Source: Lepidurus packardi (lineage: Eukaryota; Arthropoda; Branchiopoda; Notostraca; Triopsidae). Taken from it: a stretch of 64,000 nt of DNA. The notes under the pieces were generated by a model. That model was not told where the DNA came from. It saw nothing but the letters and a program-made list of their open reading frames with translations, and ran no database searches. How positions within the stretch are numbered: the stretch's first letter is position 1; each line of letters begins with the position of its first letter. The stretch is taken from NCBI GenBank assembly GCA_023053545.1, contig JAKZAN010000207.1:1-64000 (forward strand), read 5' to 3'. The translations under genes were made by a program, and so were the position numbers. Below are positions 11,890 to 23,026 of the stretch, one piece after another.

Positions 11890-12357
11890 GAGTCAGTAGG
11901 GAGGGTAGTATGTTTGGGAAGATTCAGAAATAAATATTGAATTCGGTCACTGTGTCTATAAATGCTCTCAGGACAACACATTCGATGGGATCTACAGATA
12001 AAAAGTGGATATTGATATACTACTAAAGGAAGTTATTGGAACAATGGATCAATTCTGGTGAATATAGTATAGGTCATGCACACTTTTAGACTGTTCTGGC
12101 TAATAGTTGGAGTTCTGGTAAATCAACAGCTATGATATACACTAGAACTGGGTCGTTAGGACCCAGCTGTTGCCCTATAACATAATCTGTAGGTTGAGTG
12201 TGTTGGGTGTATCCACATTCAGATACCAAATAACTAATCTTTTTCCTAAAATTTATCATCTAAATAACAATCCCTTCCCCTCCTGCAATCATAATTAATT
12301 TCGGTATCACTTTCTTTACATACGAATTTTATAGCAGCAAATATCCATTTTTCACAC
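11890..12357. other. Intergenic region between divergent genes
   Basis: AT-rich spacer of ~470 bases between the minus-strand coiled-coil gene and P450 A. No gene, tRNA or repeat is seen. It must contain both promoters; short TATA-like stretches occur but none stands out. Confidence 0.6.
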
Positions 12358-13979
12358 ATGCTCGTCCCCATTCTAGTCACCTTCCTCATCGTCATCGCCA
12401 CCAGCGTCTATTTCAAATTCTACCACAACGTCGTCATTAAGACTAATCGCTATAAGAGACTCTTCGAGGAGGCTGGTTTTAGAGTCCTGGCCCGTCCCGT
12501 CATCCCATTCGGATCCGGCTTCAAGAGACTCTGCCAGTAAGGGTTCCGTAAACATGGAGACGGCTTTTCCTTCGTAAAAGAGGAGCTGCCACATTTCGAT
12601 ATTGAAATATCCTGTCTGGCTGACCGAATCCTCCTCACTATCATCAACCCCGACATGATGAAAGAGTTCTTCAGCACTAACTAAAGTAAATATGCTAAAT
12701 TTGAACCGATGATCGCCAACCTCAGAAGTGTGATTGGCACGGGTTTGCTCTTCAGAGAAGGAGATGCATGGAAGAAGCACCGTCGAATTATATCGCACTC
12801 GTTCCATTTCTAGTTTATAGAGTCCCTGATCCCCAAGGTTGTCAATACTGCGAATGAGGCTTTCCTTAGTTTTTAAAATATTCAACCGTCCAATCCGGAA
12901 GTAGCCAGACATCTTTGGCTTATTTCGTTCTTCGAACAAATCTTAGCCAACGTATTAGTTAAATTCTTTTTTGGGACCAGTCTCAGCGATAAAAAGCTGG
13001 ACGGAGAAGAGATCGCTTCCTTCGTTGGCAAACTCATAGCTGACGCGACAAATCAGTCATTCGAAACACTTTCGATCATGCTCGGTCCCAAGTTCACTAA
13101 TCTAGGCCTTAGACAAAATGACAGAAGCATCAAGAGAAGGGCTTCAATGTTCAGGGAGTTCGCTCTACTAACTATCAAGGAGAAGGTTGAAGAGTTCAAG
13201 AAGAGGGGTTTTAAGTCAGGGGACAAGAAGACGGGAAATATGTTGGAAGAACTTTATCTAGCCGACTGCATGAATTAAACGAATGCGTCGGAAGGCAGCT
13301 ACAGTTATCTTGAGACTGTCGAAGAATTCTGCACCTTTTTTGTTGCAGGCACAGACACAACGTAAATTTCCTTTTCCCTTTATAATTTGACCATTATCCG
13401 AATAGATCCCATCTTACTACAATGATACTGGTCTATCTCCATGGAAATCCCGATGCACTCGATAAACTTCGCTAAGAAGTGGCATCTATAATCCACAGCG
13501 ATGCAGACTTTACCAATGAAAATCTCAATAGAATGGAGTATATGCAGGCTGTCATCAACGAAACCCAAAGAATGTTTGGGCCAGCCAGTATTTTAATGTT
13601 TAGATAAGCCCTATCCCCACATACTATGGTGGGTGTACCCATTGACAGAGGCACTTTGATCACCCCATTCTTTTTTGCGAACGGTTACTGCGAGAAATAC
13701 TACAAAGACCCTTATGTGTTCCGCCCATAAAGGTGGCTGGAAGAGAACAAGAACATGGGACACCCCTTCGTGTTCCTGCCCTTCAGCGCAGGGAGGAGGA
13801 ACTGCATCGGACAGCACTTGGCCCTCATGGAGGCGAAGGTGCTGGTGAGCAAGTTCGTGATGAGGTACGACTTCGAGATGCCCGAGAAGATCCGGATGGA
13901 CTTCGGGTTCCTGTACGCGCCGGAGAGGTTCGATACCCTCGTGACTCGCAGGGAGTCCGAGGCGACTGGGCACTGCTGA
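12358..13979 (+). CDS. Cytochrome P450 (copy A)
   Basis: Exons 12358-13361 and 13406-13979 give 525 residues. An N-terminal membrane anchor (about 1-20) precedes the P450 fold: I-helix AGTDTT (330-335), K-helix ExxR (ETQR), FRPERW meander motif and haem loop FSAGRRNCIGQ with Cys468 as the thiolate ligand. The conserved Glu of FRPERW is encoded by TAA. P450s are ER mono-oxygenases for sterols, lipids or xenobiotics; the substrate cannot be told here. Intron position and both exon lengths are identical in copy B, 320 bases downstream, so the pair arose by tandem duplication. The last ~100 codons are identical to copy B at DNA level. Confidence 0.96.
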
Positions 13980-13987
13980 TCATAGTT
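13677..13987 (+). repeat. 311-bp identical block, P450 copy A
   Basis: Identical base for base to 15613-15923. It begins in the codons for ANGYCEKYY and ends 8 bases after the TGA stop. It is clearly richer in G and C at third positions than the rest of either gene. Confidence 0.95.
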
Positions 13988-14299
13988 TTGGATGTGTGGT
14001 TTTTATTTATTCATTAGTGGTAGCTCTACGTATGAATACTCAAGTCATTGGAGGGTCCCATAAAATTTCAAGAGTTGCACTCAGTTAGATTATGTATGTC
14101 TTTCTAACACTATATAGTCGAGGAACTATTGCCAAATTCCTATAAAATTCCTGGATTCGCGAAGCAGATGTGTATATTTTTTAATTTTCTGATTTGGTCT
14201 ATATCTACCTAGTATGCCTGATTAAATTTCACAGTTTCTCTTTTTTTTTAATTGGAACCCGCTTTTTTCTATCTTTTTATAGTAAATATCTACCCCATA

Positions 14300-15915
14300 A
14301 TGTTGCTCTCTATCACCGTCACCCTGCTGATTCTTGTTGCCACCAAGGTGTACTTCAAGTATTTCCGTTCTATTATCAACAGGACCAAACGCTACAAGAA
14401 ACTCTTCTAAGAGCAAGGCTTCAAAGTCATGGTTCGTCCTCTTACTCCTTTTGGGTACGGCTTCATAAAACTAATCTAAGAAGGTCTATAAAAACACAAC
14501 GATGCTCTTTCTATCCTAGTGAAGGAACAAGCGTCTTGTGATGTCCAAATTTACTCCCTTGCTGACAAAACAGTCCTTACCATCATGAACCCTGATCTGA
14601 TCAAAGAGTTTTTCACAAAAAATGATTCTTGTTATATAAAGTTCGACCCTTTGATCGCAAATCTCAAAAAGGTAGTTGGCAAGGGCATTGTTTTCAGTGA
14701 AGGAGAACATTGGAAGAAGAACCGTAAGATCATATCGAATTCCTTCCACTTCGCATTTCTCTACTCACTGATCCCTAAAATAGTCGAGACTGTCAATTAG
14801 ATTTTTGAAAAATTCTAGAAAAGCCACAAGAGTGACCCTCAAGGAGTTAGATCTGTTTGGCTGCTAGAGTTTTTCTAAAAGCTTTTCGCTAATGTCATGG
14901 TGAAGTCCTTTTTTGGGGTCAGTCTAAGTGACAAAAAAATTGAAGGAGAAGAAATTCCTGCCTTTCTAGGCAAGTTGATCGTCGACACAATGAAACAGTC
15001 CTTTGAAACACTCTCTATCCTTCTTGGCCCCAAGTTTCTGGAACTAGGCCTCAGGAAATTTGACAGAAGTATCAACAGAAGGGCTAAAAAATTCAGAGAG
15101 TTCGCTCTCGAAATGGTCAAAGAAAAGGTTTAGGAGTTCAAGAAGAGAGGCTTCAAGGCCGGAGACTAGAAGACAGGAAGCTTGTTGTAAGAACTCTATC
15201 TGGCTGACAGCCTGAACGAAAAGCATGCCTCAGAAGCTAGCTACAGCTATATCGAACTAGTTGAAGAGTTCTGCACCTTTTTCGCTGCAGGCACCGACAC
15301 AACGTACACATTCTTTATCCACCACATCCTAATGTCTCTAGATCCCACCTAACCACCATGATGCTGGTATACCTCTACCGCAACCCTCATATCCTGGCGA
15401 AGCTTCGCGAGGAAATTACATCCCTGATCCGCAGTGATGCAGACTTTACCAATGAAAATCTTAAAAGGATGGAATATATGACAGCTGTCATCAACGAAAC
15501 GCAGAGGATGTACGGGCCAGCTACCAGTATTTTTCTAAGAGAAGCAGTTACGGCCCATTCCATGCTGCATGTCCCCATCGAGAAGGGTATACTTATATAA
15601 CCAGGCTTCTTGGCGAACGGTTACTGCGAGAAATACTACAAAGACCCTTATGTGTTCCGCCCATAAAGGTGGCTGGAAGAGAACAAGAACATGGGACACC
15701 CCTTCGTGTTCCTGCCCTTCAGCGCAGGGAGGAGGAACTGCATCGGACAGCACTTGGCCCTCATGGAGGCGAAGGTGCTGGTGAGCAAGTTCGTGATGAG
15801 GTACGACTTCGAGATGCCCGAGAAGATCCGGATGGACTTCGGGTTCCTGTACGCGCCGGAGAGGTTCGATACCCTCGTGACTCGCAGGGAGTCCGAGGCG
15901 ACTGGGCACTGCTGA
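14300..15915 (+). CDS. Cytochrome P450 (copy B)
   Basis: Exons 14300-15303 and 15342-15915 give 525 residues, the same exon lengths as copy A. All P450 hallmarks are present: N-terminal anchor, AGTDTT, ETQR, FRPERW and FSAGRRNCIGQ. Outside the final block the proteins differ at many positions. In several of these, copy B has TAA/TAG where copy A has GAA/GAG, or the reverse, supporting Glu as the meaning. The 38-nt intron sits after the same codon as in copy A but its sequence is unrelated. The same orientation and short spacing suggest recent tandem duplication with later divergence and local homogenisation. Confidence 0.96.
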
Positions 15916-15923
15916 TCATAGTT
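15613..15923 (+). repeat. 311-bp identical block, P450 copy B
   Basis: Perfect copy of 13677-13987, in direct orientation at a distance of 1936 bases. Flanking sequence on both sides diverges at once. Confidence 0.95.
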
Positions 15924-16079
15924 CTGGATGGCTGTGTATAGTATCTGATTTGGTTGCTGTGATGGTTCAGGGACTAAGGTAGGGAGAATTCTATGAGCAG
16001 AGCTGCGCACTGAGGTATCTAGTTATAGAAGGGAGTGTTGAGTGATTCTAAAGAAATGGTGAAAGATCAGATATGATAG

Positions 16080-16470
16080 ATCTTAACATCAGGTAAGGTG
16101 GAATCGAATTGGGAGGGTGGGGGCGAAGAGGGGAGGGATGGGGGAGGGATGGGGGAGGGGGGGAGGGATGGGGGTAGTTGACAGGAGGAGGAGGTTAGTT
16201 TGAATAGAGGAGAGTGAAGGAAGCAGATGATGGATGATAGAGAAGGAAGGAATAAATTAAATTTGAATAGAGGGAGGAGTGGAATAATAGGAGGGGGAAA
16301 TACTGAAGATGAGGGAGGAGAACGGGAAGTAAAGAATATAATGGGGACGAGGAAGTATATTATAATGGGGAAGAAGCAATATAATTGAAGAGAAAGGGAA
16401 ATGGAGGTATAATGAAGACAGACAAGAGGGCAAAGGAATCAGAGAGGCAGCGAATAAAGGGAAACAACAA
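16080..16470 (+). repeat. Polypurine (G/A) tract with runs of G
   Basis: Almost only purines on the plus strand for ~390 bases. The section 16105-16185 holds repeated GGGAGGGATGGGGG-like units with at least six runs of three or more G. It lies between the stop of P450 copy B and a convergent small gene. Such strand asymmetry can form triplex or G-quadruplex structure. No ORF with sensible composition covers it. Confidence 0.8.
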
Positions 16471-16538
16471 TACAGGGTAATGGAAAGAATGAAAGGATGA
16501 TGGTGAAGACATGATAAATTCAATAAATACAAGTAGAA

Positions 16539-16829
16539 TCAAAAAGGACGAGTAGCTCTTTTGCCAACAACGGCACATTCTGCACAGAAGTACACTGAAC
16601 AATTGGCACAGGCATAGTACTTCATCGGTGGCTGTTAGCAATAACCATGCTTTTGTTTGTTCTTTTTGTCGTTGGACTCGAACAAAACATACGGCATATC
16701 GCACTTATTGCATGTATGTCCAAACTGCTAGTGTTGTTTTAACTACATCGACTCGCCATCACACAAACAATGAGTTGTGAAATGGTGACGACATATTTTG
16801 CATTTCATGGTTGGAATTGAAACGTTCAT
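16539..16829 (-). CDS. Small Cys/His-rich zinc-binding protein
   Basis: 96 residues, one exon on the minus strand, ending at TGA. Three CxxC pairs (CKIC, CNKC, CANC) plus CAEC, several His and a compact size suggest two zinc modules. The last module (YACANCSVYFCAEC) resembles C1/DC1-like or LIM-like folds. The upstream in-frame ATG at 16829 was taken; an ATG at 16808 is the alternative start. No family name can be given. Confidence 0.7.
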
Positions 16830-18114
16830 TTGAATTTGGGAGTTATGTATTTTTATGATTATGGGGTTGGGATGGATGATGATTTTGAAAGAGAGGATTC
16901 AGGTGGGTGGTCAAACCTTTTGGGAAATAAACAGCACACCACCTATTCGCTTTTTAGATAATCTGACAAGAACCTATCGACTGATAATAGGCCAAAACAA
17001 TAGCTAGTTCGTAGTTAACTATTGCTAAAACTATTGCACTCAGTTATTTACTAAACTAAAACTCTTGATCTCCCTTCCTACCTCCATGCTACCAGTCTTA
17101 GTTGCCACCTATTCCCACTCCTCATCCCTCCTGTCTTCCCCATCATCCAACACTTAACCCTTCTTGCCATTTCTTGCTCATCAGACCATCTCCACAATGA
17201 TATGATAAGCCATTTCGATGACCGTCATCGACCCAGCATCCATTCTCCTAAAACAGACATCTTTGGTCGAACCACTGGGTTGAACTTTCCATTTTCGAGA
17301 ATTTGAAAGAAGGTAGTGAGTCATAGGATGGTCCACTGTGTGAGGTTGGACATATTCGAAACCAAGGCAAAAACAAATAACCAAATGATGGCCAAAATTG
17401 TAGCAATCTAAGAGCCTGCAAACAAGATTGAAAGGAGTATTGCTGACTGTTTAAGTTTTTTTGATGCTTTTAGAGGGCAGACCGGGAACCTAATAGTTTA
17501 AGCGGTATTGGTGGCGATGGGGAATGGAGGTTGGAAAAGTACGAAGCTTAGTGAAGGCCCCACGGAATATATTGTACTTCGTAGTTGAAAACTCGAACCT
17601 TGCGTGACATGCTATGGGAAGTGAGTTTTGTTGGTGATGCTTTAGAGTCTGATGCTTCCCGACTTGAATAAATTCGAACCGCGCCAAAATCTATATATCC
17701 CTTACATATTGTTTTTTCAGATGAAACTCCCAAAACAAAGAACTGGATATCACTGATATTTTATATCGGAAATTTAATCTGAACTTGTTTCCTACTCCCA
17801 TATTGCCAAAGGGACCTAGAGTTGCAGGTCAAATGGGATCATTAATCTCACCATATCTTTAAACATGAGTCCGTAACCAATAGCCACGGCTCTGTGTTTA
17901 TCGCGAGGGTGTATCATATGGAAGCAAAGAATCCACTATCTCAAACAGTAATTACATTGACGAGTAGCCTATAGTCATGAAACCTGCATCAGTTGAAGTC
18001 AGAGTATGTTCATTTGAAAATACACCCACTTTCACTCCCATTATTGGCTAGAGTCTTCATACAATAGAAAGTAAAAGTAACTTTTGCCCTGTGAAACAAT
18101 AATTATGGACAACT
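16830..18114. other. Region without a confident gene
   Basis: About 1.3 kb of AT-rich sequence. A TGA-free minus-strand frame of 169 codons (17181-17687) is the longest candidate, but it lacks an ATG and a run of that length is not rare with one stop codon. No repeat, tRNA or domain was recognised. Confidence 0.5.
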
Positions 18115-18758
18115 TCATTTATTGTTCTTTGTTATAGAATTATTCGGACTCCCTCCATCGCTCCCCTGCTGCCTCTTCCCGCTCACTTCCTGCCGCCGTG
18201 TCGCCTCTTTCGCCCTCTCCTTAACCTGATGTTCTTCCTCGTCGTACTATAGATTGTATGCGCACAGGTTCCTCCGGAAACGCGTGTAATGGTATGGATT
18301 CGCATTACAGTCTTCGGCCTCACCTAGCTACAACGATCGATTCACAGACCGATGCGTGGTCTTTTTGCGGCCCTGTGTACTACGGTCAGCTTGTGTGCGG
18401 TTATGACGGACGAGTAGGACAGGATGGCTAGAATTAGAAGGTTGGCGTTGTGCCTGCCTGCCGCGCGAGGGGGGTCTATTGCGGAGATTTCCAGTTTTTT
18501 TGCGTATAACTATTCGACGATAACATCCTTTTTGGGAGGCGGTTGGTTGGTGAGGAGAGGCTTCGCGACGAGCATGGCAGACATTTTGTCGATTTCTTAT
18601 TTGTCGGTGTCGAGTTTGGCTAGAAGGGCTGGGTATTTTTATTTGATCTGGCGATAGCGTCCACGCACAAGGGCATGGACCAGGTCGAAAGGCCCCATGT
18701 TGACGAGAAGATAGTTGGGGTTGAGGGACGGGTCCAAAACCGTGGGTAATTTCTACAT
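18115..18758 (-). CDS. Hypothetical protein, intron position unresolved
   Basis: Two well-composed frames on the minus strand must be joined by one intron between about 18350 and 18430. The N-terminal part (from ATG 18758) is helical and Lys/Leu-rich. The C-terminal part is basic (GRKKTTHRSVNRSLE), then has an aromatic segment and an acidic, Gln-rich tail. A 41-nt intron starting GTCC or an 11-nt GT-AG gap would both restore the frame. GC content here is clearly higher than in flanking spacers, which supports coding. The family is not recognised. Confidence 0.5.
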
Positions 18759-19023
18759 GATCACTGAAAATGGAACTATTTAAAATATGTGTCTCAATTA
18801 AAGGGAATTATTAGACAAGCCTTACGAAAACCAGGTAGAATCAGTCAAAAACTAGAAAGGTGATAAAGGAATAAGTGCAGATATTAGAGGGTGTAGAAAA
18901 GTCATGTTGTCTTCGCTCCTCACTTATCGATTTTTCACTATCATGCTGTACTGTCAATCGGACTGGCTGGAAATTTTAAAACGAATTAACAAAAAGTAAC
19001 TATCAGACCGAATTTGGCTACTC

Positions 19024-20067
19024 ATGCCTAGCATTAACTTCGGAAACGAAATCTATTGGGAAAAAAGGTACAAGGAAACCCCCACCGAACGCTATGACTG
19101 GCTCTTCTCCTTTGAAAATGTCAAACACATCCTAAACTATCTTGTCGACAAACCTCACCATATTCTCTATGCCGGGTGTGGCAATTCCCCTTTATCGGAG
19201 CATATGTACACCGATGGCTACCATCACATCACCAATATAGACTTCTCCAAAGAAGTCATCAACCAGGCACTCAAAAGGAAGTCGGGAAACCCGCCTAAGG
19301 CTGGCGGAGGCTCGACTCGCAGTTTTAAACCAGCTCCAGATATGGTGTACAAGTGTGTAGACGTGACGAAAATGAATACTGTGTTCGACAAGGATACTTT
19401 CGATATTGTTCTAGACAAATGCCTGCTCGATGCTATCCTTTGTAGTGAAGATTTCTTGAAAAAGACCCTTGTGAGTCTGAGACAGATAGAACGAGTGCTG
19501 AAAGTAGGGGGAAAGTACATTTGTTTCAGCATTGGAGCACCCAAAAATAGGAGATTCTACATGTGCAACAGACTGGTTAAGTTTAAGGTAGAGTTCTTCC
19601 CCGTGAGTAAATTCGAGCAGTTCAAAAACTGGACAGCCGAAGGTGCCTGCCAAATCGAGATCGAGGAGACAGCAGCTACGAGCAAGGTGGAGTCTTCAGG
19701 AGTGGTGAAGAATATGTACTGCTATGTCTGCACAAAGGTAGTGGAGTCGCCGGAGGATAAAAAATAATAGAAAGGGGGAAAGAAAAAAGATAATAAGGTT
19801 CATTATGACCATGAAGAGTAGATGCATGAGATGCCTGGGGAAGAATCAGAAGGCGAGAAGAGTGAGCAAGCCGGAGAGGACAGGTCGGAGGGGGAGCAGG
19901 AGAAAGATGAGGGATCAGGCAACGATTAAAATAATTAGTAGTAAAACAAAAGATCACAATAGGGCGAGTAAAATGAAGATTAGCAACAAGAAAACCAGGA
20001 AGACCAAGCCTAGGAAGAAGGCGAAGAAGAATACGGCCAGCAATCTTAGTAGCAAGATGATGTTTGA
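19024..20067 (+). CDS. METTL13/EEF1A-type lysine methyltransferase with acidic tail
   Basis: 347 residues, one exon. Residues about 1-240 form a class I SAM-dependent methyltransferase: motif I (LYAGCGNSPLSE), post-I acid (ITNIDFSKEVI) and motif IV region (IVLDKCLLDAIL). These match the METTL13/EFM family that methylates eEF1A and related proteins. After about residue 245 comes a ~100-residue tail of mostly Glu with Gln, Asp, Ser and Lys. In that tail 17 codons are TAA or TAG, so the tail exists only under the Glu (or Gln) code. The stop is TGA 88 bases before the convergent WDR12 stop. Confidence 0.85.
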
Positions 20068-20154
20068 AATTCTCAATCATTCGTAAATTGTGATATTGTT
20101 GGAAACCGACTGTTTTGAGAAGGGAAGTTGGTAATACATACAGGGTCACTCTGC

Positions 20155-21618
20155 TCAGTCGATCTTGGCAGCTGAAGACTCGATGGAGTGCACCACGATT
20201 GTGCTATCTGATCCTACCGACACGATCGACTTCTTGTCTAAAATCACAAAAACATTAAAAAAGTAAACTCTTAGATTCAGGTTGGGTACCTTTCCAGAGC
20301 AGCGCAAAGACTTTGTCTTGGTGGCAGTTGAGAGTCTCCAGTGCGAAGATAGATCTTGTGTCCCATATTTTTACGGTACCATCATACGAACTCTATAAAC
20401 ATTCACAGAAAACAGTTGATGTGGGAATTCTATTACAGAAGCGAAAAGGTTCGAAGACGAAGAGTATTTGACACAGCTTGCGTATTTCGAATGCGACTTG
20501 AAGGTTTTCACACATGCCTCGGATCGCTTGTCCCAGAGACGTACGTATCCGTCTTCGTGTGCGGATAGGATGTTGGAGTACTTGGCATCGATGCTGGTGT
20601 TCACAGAGTCTTTACTGTGCAGGGCCATAGTAGGTTGCATCCGTTCAACATCAACGACTTTAATGGAGTGGTCAGCAGACCCTGTGTAAATCTATTCGTT
20701 GGAGAACCAAAGCACGCTCAGAATATCATCAGTATGCAGGTCTTCGCAGATGCCCTCAGGCTGGAACTCCTTGACGTCAGCCTTGACCTTTTTACCAAGC
20801 TTGTTTTTCTTAGTGGTCTGTTGTTGTTATTCAATGTCTTGGGGGATACGCCAGACGCCTAGCTTCTTATCAGCTCCGGCAGCACAGAAGAGTCCATCGA
20901 AGAGTGGGGATGCGTCAATCGAGAAGATCGGGTTGTTGAAACCCGTAAAGTTTGCCAGAAGGGTCATGTTGTTATTGTTCTTGAGACGTTGTTCTTCGCT
21001 AATTAAGTGGAGCCTAACAGTCTGGTCCAGGCCTGCAGAGAGCAAATGATGGGCACCCTCAGCGACACTAGGAACGGCTTTGATTGTCTTAATAGGTTCA
21101 GAAGTGACTGACTCTCTAAATATAAACTTGTTTTCCGGCGAATAGGTAGCAACACAGCCATTGAATAGACCAACCACAAACCCTTCAGAGGCGTTAGAGG
21201 AAGCAAAGGATGTGATACAAGAAATCCAATCTTCTTCTTGGATCTGGTCAGTCTGTTCGGGAGTGGCGAGAGCGATGAAGTACTCGATTTCTAGCACAGA
21301 CTCAGAGCTGAGATTGTACCTCAGCATGTGCGAGCGGAGGTTGCCTCTGAGGAGTTCTCCATCAATTGCGAACTCAAAGTGGACATTGAGGAGAGTCTCT
21401 TCTGAAAGGGCCTCTTCTCTTTTGTTATTGTGGGTGAGCAGGTTTTTGAGTAGTAGTTAGAGAGAGTTTTCGTCCAAATCGGTGGAGACAGTCATCTGGC
21501 CATCGAAGACTCTGAATCGGGAAGAGAGTCTGGTGACGAACCTGCAGAGGATCTCTCCGGCAATGGCATTGTATTTGTCTTCGAGGGTGGGTTCTAGGTT
21601 GTCAAATTGGTTATGCAT
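20155..21618 (-). CDS. WDR12: Ribosome biogenesis protein WDR12/Ytm1
   Basis: Exons (minus strand) 20437-21618, 20290-20392 and 20155-20237 give 455 residues. The N-terminal NLE domain is clear (RFVTRL, then FAIDGELLRGNL and VLEIEY), followed by DWISCITSF and seven WD40 blades, several with WD-type ends (VRLWD, VKIWD). This is the PeBoW-complex subunit needed for 27S pre-rRNA processing and 60S assembly in the nucleolus. Introns of 44 and 52 nt lie inside the last blades. ATG at 21618 was chosen; an in-frame non-ATG extension upstream is open but unlikely. Confidence 0.93.
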
Positions 21619-21907
21619 GGGTGAGAATGTGTTTGTTGATGAAAAGAATCGCAGAGGGTGGTATAAATTAATGCGAGATTTGGCTAAGGTTAGTCGCAAA
21701 ATGATGTTAAAATATGGGGATCATCAACGGTACCTAAAAAACAAGAGACTCTGTATTCCAACTAAAATAATACCCGACCCCCAAAAAGAAAGATATTGAG
21801 TTTTTATTCTTCTGTGACTTGAATAATTTTTGTTAGCCTCCACCCAAAGTATAACACTTCATCTTGCTACACACATCCTTGTCCGCACTAGGCCATAATC
21901 ATCACAC

Positions 21908-22882
21908 ATGAATGCACTCTATATACAGCTCAGCGAAAGGTAGCAGAGGCAGACTCGTAGGTAGAGACAGGATGAGTACCACAGCCAACTTGACCAGCAG
22001 GTCGAAAACAAAAGAGTCCAGCACACTCCAGTCAACAAACAAGCTCGTCCTTATTAGCTTTTTCTATCAGATTCTGTAGGACCTAGGTACCTGAATTCCC
22101 TACAACAGAGTCCTGCGGATAGCAACGACCCTGATGCTCGATACCAGTCTCCTGAGCAGAAAATGTCTAAGAGCGTAGTGGTAAAGCAGCTATTGGATAA
22201 TAGACCCTAGTACTTCAGAAGCCTCTCTCCTCAGAACTCCAAGAAAAGTGTGAGTCCCTCTCAGTTTAGTATTTTTGACGATAAGAATAGTCGTCGTGTG
22301 AAAAAGTAAAAACCATTGGGCCAGACAAAGAGTGTATTTTTAGACAGTAAAGGAAACCCTCTTTCTAATAAGCAGCAGGAACCTGATTAGGAGAATGAGT
22401 TTATTCAGATCTAAAGTAAGGTAGTTGCTTCTATGCCTTCTCTCTAGCCTACTCCCCAGAAATCGGGCAATACCGAAGCATAGGGTAGTGTCAACAGATC
22501 CAGAAAGATAATTACAAATTAAGACCTACTTGAGGCCAATGCCCTCGTATTGGCATACAAGATAAGTAGTTCCAATAATACTCAGAAGTTGAAAGAAGTT
22601 CTTGAGTAGAATCGGCACAGATTCCCGACTATAGACAAGATGTTCCTGAGCAACCAAGCAGATTCAGGGGCAAAGAAGTAGCTGAGAGAACTCGCAGAAC
22701 TGTTGACTTTAAGCCTCAGCAAGGAGACAGGATCTCCCCATACCAAAAGAGAGAAGCCTAATAAGATAGAACCAGCAGAAGACCTAGACGATATCTCAGA
22801 GATGCTGGAGGAGATTGAAAAAATGGCCAAACCCAAAAGGAACAAGGTTGCCATACCCTTCAAATCTAAACTTCTCTATTGA
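21908..22882 (+). CDS. Disordered protein with charged helical segments
   Basis: 324 residues in one exon with about a dozen TAA/TAG codons. The N-terminus is a Gln/Arg/Glu helix (LSEREQRQTRRERQ). A Ser/Pro-rich disordered middle follows, then a Leu/Glu-rich helix near the C-terminus (EMLEEIEKM). No signal peptide, membrane helix or known domain. It is divergent from WDR12 with ~290 bases between starts. Confidence 0.7.
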
Positions 22883-23026
22883 ACGTCATTAAGTTGCACG
22901 TACTCTTTTAAATCCTAGAAGACCTATACACGCACATAACATCACTTTTCCACATATTTACAAACAGCCAAAGAAAATGTAAAGTTTTTAGAAGTTTGTT
23001 AAAATATTGCATATAACAAAAACAAG

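Noticed and set aside
17181-17687. 169-codon minus-strand open frame
   Set aside because: No ATG, low GC and no domain; with TGA as the only stop, frames of this length are expected by chance.
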